Source: Chlamydoabsidia padenii
Taxonomy: Eukaryota > Mucoromycota > Mucoromycetes > Mucorales > Cunninghamellaceae
NCBI GenBank assembly: GCA_025330725.1
Contig: JAIWND010000014.1
Location: forward strand, 248,001-312,000
Direction: 5' to 3'
Length of the DNA: 64,000 nucleotides
The position numbers and the translations under genes were made by a program. Numbering within the stretch: position 1 is the first letter of the stretch; each line of letters opens with the position of its first letter. Shown one piece after another: positions 63,407 to 64,000 of the stretch. The notes below the pieces were generated by a model. That model did no database searches. It was not told where the DNA came from and worked only from the letters and a program-made list of their open reading frames with translations.

Positions 63407-64000
63407 ATGACACCTAATGTTATACTGGATTCATTGAATGAATTTGAAATTATTCCCATTCAAGGTAAAATCGTCGCCAAAAATAAAAAAATAAAAAAAA
63501 GGAAAACTAACATGCATTTTTTGAATAGACATTCAAGCGGCCATCATCAGTAGTTGTAAACCTTTGGAGGAACCGAATTACGCCAAGGAAGAAGCTGAAG
63601 AAGATAGTATGACCACCTACTGCACATCCTTGGTACACCTTTTATTGTCATCAACATCATTAGGTAAAAGAATAAACAACACTAATTTGACAATTAACAA
63701 CAATGACGACATGGATTTGGATACAAGTGGGAATTTGAAGAATTTGGGTGGGATGAATTATATGGATAAATCATTACGGTATCATCAACTGGTACCACTT
63801 GACTTTAATACGGTGTTTGTAAACTCTTATCGATCTCTATGCACCTTGACTCTACCTCTTTGGCCCCGACATCATCAACAATCTTGGGTGATGCATGAAA
63901 AAACAAAGTTACTTCCCATGATCCAGATACCATGCATACTCGATAAAGATGGACAACACTCTCCAGTCTCATTAATGCAAGTAGACCATTTGAACCCCTT
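63407..64000 (+). CDS. Uncharacterised protein, 3' end off window
   Basis: Exons 63407-63464 and 63539 to the window edge, about 170 residues visible. The start gives MTPNVILDSLNEFEIIPIQ; an in-frame ATG at 63332 would prefix a hydrophobic leader (MSALFIFIIILSLLSSFF) and would make it secreted or membrane-bound. Which start is used cannot be decided here. The visible part has an Asn/Asp-rich insert and then VNSYRSLCTLTLPLWPRHHQQSW. No family recognised. Confidence 0.5.

Overview
The window is a nuclear, intron-rich eukaryotic contig. Short GT-AG introns (about 45-110 bp) with T-rich acceptors, AT-rich intergenic DNA full of long poly-A/poly-T runs, a chitin deacetylase, an Ecm33-type wall protein, a fused biotin gene (bioD-bioA), YPD1, a CYRI/FAM49 homologue and repeated Mucoromycota-like hypothetical sequence all point to an early-diverging fungus. 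I infer Mucoromycota, probably Mucorales. No species call is made.

Positions 1-24131 are dense housekeeping DNA: Ecm33-like wall protein (partial), Mak11/PAK1IP1, CYRI, bioDA, a vesicular zinc transporter, glycerol kinase, a MEF2/Rlm1 MADS factor, DRG1/Rbg1, Sqs1, Ypd1, Use1 and Arg8. Positions about 24200-29800 are repeat-rich. They hold a Helitron/PIF1 helicase remnant, a 2-kb foldback element (A), a small secreted-protein gene beginning just outside that element's right arm, and decayed copies of the same repeats.

Positions 29874-38196 hold a chitin deacetylase, a Suv3-type helicase relative that has lost its ATPase motifs, and a full-length PAS kinase. A second foldback element (B, 39812-41744) truncates the N-terminal side of an uncharacterised gene. 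A 195-bp MITE-like element and a decayed tandem copy of the PAS kinase follow. From 44635 to the end the window is gene-dense again: alpha-arrestin, a RING protein, a Sap30-like Sin3 subunit, a J-protein, a Pho80-type cyclin, Tim10, a SUMO-motif-rich protein, Bet1, a tail-anchored protein, an unknown minus-strand gene, an MFS carrier, a small coiled-coil protein, Cks1 and a partial gene.

Three observations stand out. (1) A recurrent promoter element, consensus about TTTYRAATCCCGCC in either orientation, lies roughly 60-240 bp upstream of about 17 unrelated start codons. (2) A Suv3-family protein at 31203-33858 keeps the family fold but lacks Walker A, DExH and arginine-finger motifs, so it is a candidate pseudohelicase. 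(3) In the foldback elements the two arms of one copy share indels and substitutions that distinguish them from both arms of the other copy, and outward-reading ORFs in two arms run in frame into flanking coding sequence.

Exon boundaries were inferred by eye from splice consensus, reading-frame continuity and protein-family similarity. No database search was run.
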